Assembly (NCBI GenBank): GCA_021234155.1
Contig: JAJEKV010000180.1
Coordinates: forward strand, 432,001-496,000
Reading direction: 5' to 3'
DNA from: Isoetes taiwanensis
Taxonomy: Eukaryota > Streptophyta > Lycopodiopsida > Isoetales > Isoetaceae
Length of the DNA: 64,000 bases
In this document: piece after piece, positions 59,501 through 64,000 of the stretch
How positions within the stretch are numbered: position 1 is the first letter of the stretch
Layout: every line of letters begins with the position of its first letter
Notes under the pieces: generated by a model
The model's database searches: none
Seen by the model: the letters and a program-made list of their open reading frames with translations, nothing else
Told to the model about the DNA's origin: nothing
Position numbers and translations under genes: made by a program

Positions 59501-60296
59501 GGATCCTCGGGACAATTTGTCAAATTCTGCTTTGTCTCATCTATTTTTTCTCGGCGGATCTGCTGCATCTTCTGATAGCATATCCTTTCTACCCTCAATC
59601 CGCCGATGACCTTCAATGCATCCCTCCTTTTTTTTCCAAAGGTTTCTACTTCATTCAATAGGTTAGTTTTCTCCTCCAACCCATGCTTAAGTAATCAAGA
59701 TTGTGTCAACATCCGATCTAGAATAACCTGTGGCTCTAATATTCTCGCCAATACGATGTCCCTGTTTGATATTTGAGGATTTACCTGTTGAAGGGTCCTC
59801 TGTAATTTCTGAAGTTTTGGCAAGATCTTTGGCGGTCCTAGCCATGTCCATCCAATCAACAAGTCGTCCCTTCAAGTGAAGAGCAAATGCTCTGGCAAAA
59901 TAGGTAGAAATATAATGGTTTGTAACATGTTTCTTGCCATAAACCAATTCATAATATTTAAAAATCATCTTTCCATGCGTTCGGATTCTCCCTTCCTTGA
60001 ATCCTCGCCTATTTTTGAGCTTCACCCCATACCTCGTTCATAACCATCTCTAGGTTGGGTATGTGGGCCTTTGCATGTTTATCACGGAGGTCTTTGGCTT
60101 GGATCACATCAGAACCCAAACGTAAACTCCTTGGAGGTAAGATTCCACTGCCGGAAGCACTGGCTTCTTGCTTGGGCTGTGGTGATGAGCAAGCACTGAT
60201 CTGGGGGCGTTTTGGGGCCATAGCTAGATGAAGAATTCGTGATCGGAATTCAAGCAGAGAAGGCAGGGGCGGGATAGTGAACGAGAGGCAAACCAA
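56556..60296 (-). pseudogene. Large cargo gene: basic, coiled-coil protein with Ulp1/C48-like C-terminus
   Basis: The minus-strand reading starts MAPKRPQISACSS at 60296 and has exon-like blocks down to TAG at 56556. N-terminal block: 60296-59690, with YFARAFALHLKGRLVDWMDM. Helical block: 59680-59240, with TERAALF-type heptads and IERHEISIEQAKEKL. Donor GGAAAG/GTATGC is near 59020, and a Lys-rich exon is at 58.3-57.8 kb (donor AAGAG/GTATGT). Peptidase-like exons read CQYIFVPITQGPN then ALAILVLLWSGEKLFSIYS (57.2-57.1 kb), and GNPCMYIVAYMHKFIDAV (56.8 kb). The last exon ends VVPTWGR. The peptidase part resembles the HW...C frame of Ulp1/C48 SUMO proteases, often captured by plant transposons. 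The HW pair reads NV here, and there are several stops and frameshifts. Confidence 0.5.
58500..58930 (-). repeat. Second cluster of TGTACAT/ATGTACC repeats
   Basis: Repeats include ATGTACATG, ATGTACCTCA and ATGTACCCAG. The cluster lies in a probable intron of the large cargo gene and mirrors the one in the transposase gene. Confidence 0.8.
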
Positions 60297-60456
60297 GAAA
60301 GAATTTGGTAAAGAATTTCAAAATCCGATAATTGTGCGGTTTCAGAGTGGTGGATAGCCATTAATCATGGCAGTTACTAGCGGGTCATGATGACAGTTAT
60401 GCCAAAAATGTGCATTCGGTACATATGTATATGTACAAAAAGGGCTACATTTATAG

Positions 60457-60478
60457 ACACCCTTTCATGCTTTTACCC
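60457..60478 (-). repeat. Right terminal inverted repeat
   Basis: Perfect complement of the left end, ending CATGCTTTTACCC and followed by the ATCT duplication. Confidence 0.92.
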
Positions 60479-60482
60479 ATCT

Positions 60483-61357
60483 TCTTATAGATACTATTCA
60501 ATTCCTACCTCTTATTTCTGGAAATTGCACAAATTGCAAAGTTGTAGTTTCAAAAGTTTTTTTTTTTTTTTTTTTTTTTTTTTGTATTATAGATTACGAG
60601 GAATTCATCGTAATCTATAACATTAGTGTGGTTCTGGTAGATTATGCATCTATCGTGATCTCAGATCCACGCTTTCAAATCACTCATAAGGTAGGATACA
60701 ACATGTCTATGATTATTCACATTTTGGAAACCTAACAATTACCAAACCTACCCATGACCCAATATTAATTTACAAAGACTTGCATCACAAACTACAAAGT
60801 ATTACTGCAAAGGGTAATAGCATTGTCGCCCTCTCATGCACGGTGTAGACAATAAAGATAGCTCAAAAAATTTGTGGAAGTCATTACAACGTTGATCATA
60901 TTGTGAGGAAATCGTTTCAAGTGTTGGGTTCCTTGAGGCATGACTGTTTCAAACATCTCGCAATTTACATGTTGGGACATGAATATAGAGCCTTGTTGGG
61001 ACATGAAGTAGTGTATGCTAATATCGTATAGGAACACTAGTGTGGTTCTGGTAGATTATGCATCTATCATGATCTCAAATCCACACTTTCAAAACCTTCT
61101 AGATACTCGTAATGCAAAATGTTAGCACACTAGTGTGGTTCTGGTAGATTATGCATCTATCATGATCTCAAATCCACACTTTTAAAACCTCCTAGATACT
61201 CATAACGCAAAATGTTAGCATGTCTATGATTATTCACATTTTATTGTAAAGGGTAAAATGATAGCTCAGCTAAAATAATACAATACGCAAATCATGAACA
61301 AGGCACTCGTAGGGCAACGTGTTAACACATACTACAATTAATGCACATTTTGGATAT
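60483..61357. repeat. Interspersed repeat family, right of the transposon
   Basis: This is the continuation of the target repeat, with a 27-base poly-T run (60557-60583) and two copies of a GTGTGGTTCTGGTAGATTATGC block (61032 and 61132). The region 61240-61350 recurs in the same orientation at 63240-63345. No coding content. Confidence 0.75.
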
Positions 61358-62893
61358 CTAACAATATGTTAAGAAAAGGTCTCTAATGTTGGATTTCTGT
61401 ATGCATAAATTATAAAGATATCTAACAACATGTGGAAATTATGTGAAAATGGTTTCACATGTTGGGTTCCTCAAGGCATTTGATGATTCGAATATGGAGA
61501 AATGTATCAGATTAATAAATTATCAAGGTATACTTATCAGATATGGAGAAACCTTGATATTCTTCTCCAACTTCCAAGGGTATACTTGATATGGAGAAAC
61601 CTTGATATTCTTCTCCAACTTCCAAGGGTATACTTGTTATGGAGAAACCTTGATATGGAGAAACCTTGATATTCTTCTCCAACTTCCAACGGCATGATAA
61701 CAAATTTATAGCTATACCTTGATATTCTTTTCCAACTTCCAAGGGCATGATAACAAACTTATAGCTGGAATCGGATTAGATATACCTTCAAGCAACCCAA
61801 TACCTTTGTGTCTGCTATGGATAGCCTATGATTGTAGGCTCTGTTCTCATATCCTATGCTCTTTACATGCGGATGTCATGGAAATGCATTGTAGGCACCT
61901 TCGTGCAGTGGATGCGCATTTTTTCTTTTTGAGGATGTTTCATGGGACATCGTCGACCATTTTAACGGCCGGATTGACAAATGGAGTTGTTTTGGTGCCT
62001 CGATGCTTAAACCCTATTGAATCCATAGGGTTTAGATTTTGGCAGTCTTGCCTGCCTCCAAAGTGCTCGAGAACTTGCGTGCAGGGTTCCCTCAAGGCCT
62101 CGAAGAGATACCCCAAGGGGAAGGAAGAAAACACCCTTCCCAGGCACTGGGATCAAAGTTGTCGTGTTCCCTGCTGCCTTGCCCCTACGTCGAGAAAGGG
62201 GCGAATTTGGTGGTTGGCACCTTCGTGCAGTGGATGTGCATTTTTTCTTTTTGAGGATGTTTCATGGGACACGATCGACCATTTTAACGGCCGGATTGAC
62301 AAATGGAGTTGTTTTGGTGCCTCGATGCTTTAAACCCTATTGAATCCATAGGGTTTTCATTTTGGCAGCCTTGCCTGCCTCCAAAGTGCCCGAGAACTTG
62401 CGTGCAGGGTTCTCTCGAGGCCTCGAAGAGATACCCCAAGGGGAAGGAAGAAAACACCCTTCCCAGGCACTGGGATCAAAGTTGTCGTGTTCCCTGCTGC
62501 CTTGCCCCTACGTCGAGAAAGGGGCGAATTTGGGGGTTGGCACCTTCGTGCAGTGGATGTGCATTTTTTCTTTTTGAGGATGTTTCATGGGACACGATCG
62601 ACCATTTTAACGGCCGGATTGACAAATGGAGTTGTTTTGGTGCCTCGATGCTTGAACCCTTTTGAATCCATAGGGTTTCTCCATATCTGATATACCCTTG
62701 GAAGTTGGAGAAGAATATCAAGGTTTCTCCATATCTGATAAGTATACCTTGATAATTTATTAATCTGATACATTTCTCCATATTCGAATCATCCAATGCC
62801 TCGAGGAACCCAACATGTGAAACCATTTTCACATAACTTCCACATGGCATACAAAAATCCAACATTAGAGACCATTTCCTAACATATTATTAG
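61358..62893. repeat. Long inverted repeat (arms about 200 bases) enclosing 323-base tandem units
   Basis: The left arm 61358-61590 and the right arm 62692-62893 are inverted copies with small differences. Both include the phrase GATATGGAGAAACCTTGATA, which itself repeats three to four times at 61540-61680. The arrangement looks like a foldback-type structure or an inverted duplication. No clear target duplication was found. Confidence 0.75.
61894..62672 (+). repeat. Tandem repeat, 323-base unit, 2.4 copies
   Basis: Units start GGCACCTTCGTGCAGTGGAT at 61894, 62216 and 62539 and are nearly identical. Long open frames cross them on both strands and repeat with the unit; they read as repeat artefacts. 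Confidence 0.9.
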
Positions 62894-64000
62894 ATAATCG
62901 AGAACTCATGTTCATGATTCCGAGCGCCATGCTTATGCATGCGTGTTGGGTTCCTCGAGGCATGACTGTTTCAAACATCTCGCAGTTTACATGTTGGGAC
63001 ATGAATAGAGCCTTGTTGGGACATGAAGTAGTGTAAGCTAATATCGTATAGGAACACTAGTGTGGTTCCGGTCATCTATCATGATCTCAAATCCACACTT
63101 TCAAATTACCAAACTTACAAAGACTTGCATCACAAACTATAAAATATTACTGCAAAGCGTAATAATGGTTTCATGTTCACTTGTTGGGACATGAATAGAG
63201 CCTTGTCGGTGAAACATTACCGTGGCTCAAGGCAGTTTTATTGTAACGGGTAAAATGATAGCTCAGCTAAAATAATACAATACGCAAATCATGAAGGCAC
63301 TCGTAGGGCAACGTGTTAACACATACTACAATTAATGCACATTTTATCTAGATATTATTAGATATCATATTAGATACAAATTATTTAGATATCTAACAAC
63401 ATGTGGAAGTTATGCGGATATGGTTTCACATGTTGGGTTCCTCAAGGCATTGGATGATTCGAATGTGGAGAAATGTATCAGATTAAGGTCATAAAGTGCC
63501 TCAACTCATATTGATATCACTTGCTATCTAAGGATTTCATGGTGCCAATGGCCATTCATTATTGAATTATTTTGTAAGGTCATTAAATATTGGAATTTTT
63601 TTTTCTTTTGTTTTTTTTCTCATGTCGGACATCGAACAAGCCGGATTAGGGCATTGAACACATCAGATATGCTGGATTAGGGTTCGAAGGGTGACGATGA
63701 AACATGCTGATGGTAACCGATCTGCTTGTAATCACTGATTTGCAGGTATTTTTTTGGTCTGCTCTGCTTTAAGTTGTTGATTAACGATTTTGTTCCCAAA
63801 TATAGATGCATTACTGTAGTTAATACTCATTATTGGAAGGCCAGACATGAGAGACAGCTGATTAGCTGATCCATCAATGCGGCCATCCTCAATTATCAAA
63901 AGAACATGCAGACATTTTATGTGCATTCACCTGCAAAAGAGATAGAGTTTCCAGTCTGCACATTGCTTTTGATTACTGATTTAGATGCATTTACTGATTT
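62894..64000. other. Repeat mosaic and unassigned sequence to the window end
   Basis: Copies of the interspersed family occupy 62940-63490. Beyond 63.5 kb the sequence is AT-rich with no gene or element that I can identify. Confidence 0.6.

Larger units (their letters stand above)
51322..60478 (+). mobile_element. 9.16-kb TIR DNA transposon with transposase and cargo genes
   Basis: The ends are perfect 22-bp inverted repeats (51322-51343 and 60457-60478) beginning GGGTAAAAGCATGAAAGG. They are flanked by ATCT on both sides (51318-51321 and 60479-60482), and the undivided target exists nearby. Inside, a multi-exon transposase-like gene runs plus-strand at 51.6-54.5 kb, and cargo-like genes run minus-strand at 55.0-60.3 kb. 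GTAC/TGTACAT motifs are clustered near both ends and in introns. A 4-bp duplication is compatible with superfamilies such as Sola, Ginger or Academ. I lean to a Sola-like element but cannot prove it. Confidence 0.9.

Noticed and set aside
61719-62665. Long plus-strand frames through the 323-base repeats
   Set aside because: They repeat with the tandem unit, are open on both strands and show no domain.

Overview
The window is AT-rich nuclear DNA of a land plant, packed with nested transposable elements. The plant assignment rests on a chromodomain Ty3/gypsy element with an initiator-Met-tRNA-type primer site, an L1-like LINE, a Helitron ending in CTAG, an FCP1-like gene with a DLN motif, and spliced genes with ordinary GT/AG introns. 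A non-seed plant (fern, lycophyte or bryophyte) is my guess, not something the sequence proves. No rRNA gene, convincing tRNA gene or CRISPR array was seen.

Layout. 1-5541: an old Ty3/gypsy relic with a decayed pol and an extra coiled-coil ORF downstream of integrase. 5550-7404: non-coding, with dyad repeats, a possible SINE and a (TATC)n tract. 7410-25492: one chromovirus-type LTR retrotransposon with 1.6-kb LTRs, perfect CGTGT target duplications, primer site and polypurine tract. Its 5' region encodes a divergent histone H3-like protein (9611-10728). About 3.4 kb of its interior (gag, protease and the start of RT) is inverted, and an L1-like LINE sits in its 3' region on the minus strand. 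25804-40777: a tandem array of about 1.8-kb non-coding units, split by a 5.07-kb Helitron (26657-31730) whose empty site survives in the neighbouring units. 40.8-47.1 kb: mostly non-coding with small repeats. 47.1-50.1 kb: a spliced minus-strand gene with a SAM domain and one nonsense codon.

51322-60478 is a complete 9,157-bp DNA transposon with 22-bp perfect terminal inverted repeats and a 4-bp ATCT target duplication; an unoccupied paralogue of the target lies at about 50.62 kb. Its left half encodes a multi-exon putative transposase (DFAENY, SDGCASQFK and SGHGKG motifs) on the plus strand. Its right half carries convergent minus-strand genes: a large protein with a Ulp1/C48-like C-terminus, an FCP1/NIF-type HAD-like gene, and a small unknown ORF. 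60.5-64 kb is a mosaic of the surrounding repeat family with a long inverted repeat around 323-bp tandem units.

Two observations stand out. One is a retrotransposon that carries its own histone H3-fold protein next to a chromodomain integrase. The other is the large cargo-bearing DNA transposon. Both copies carry frame lesions here, so activity, if any, would lie in sister copies.
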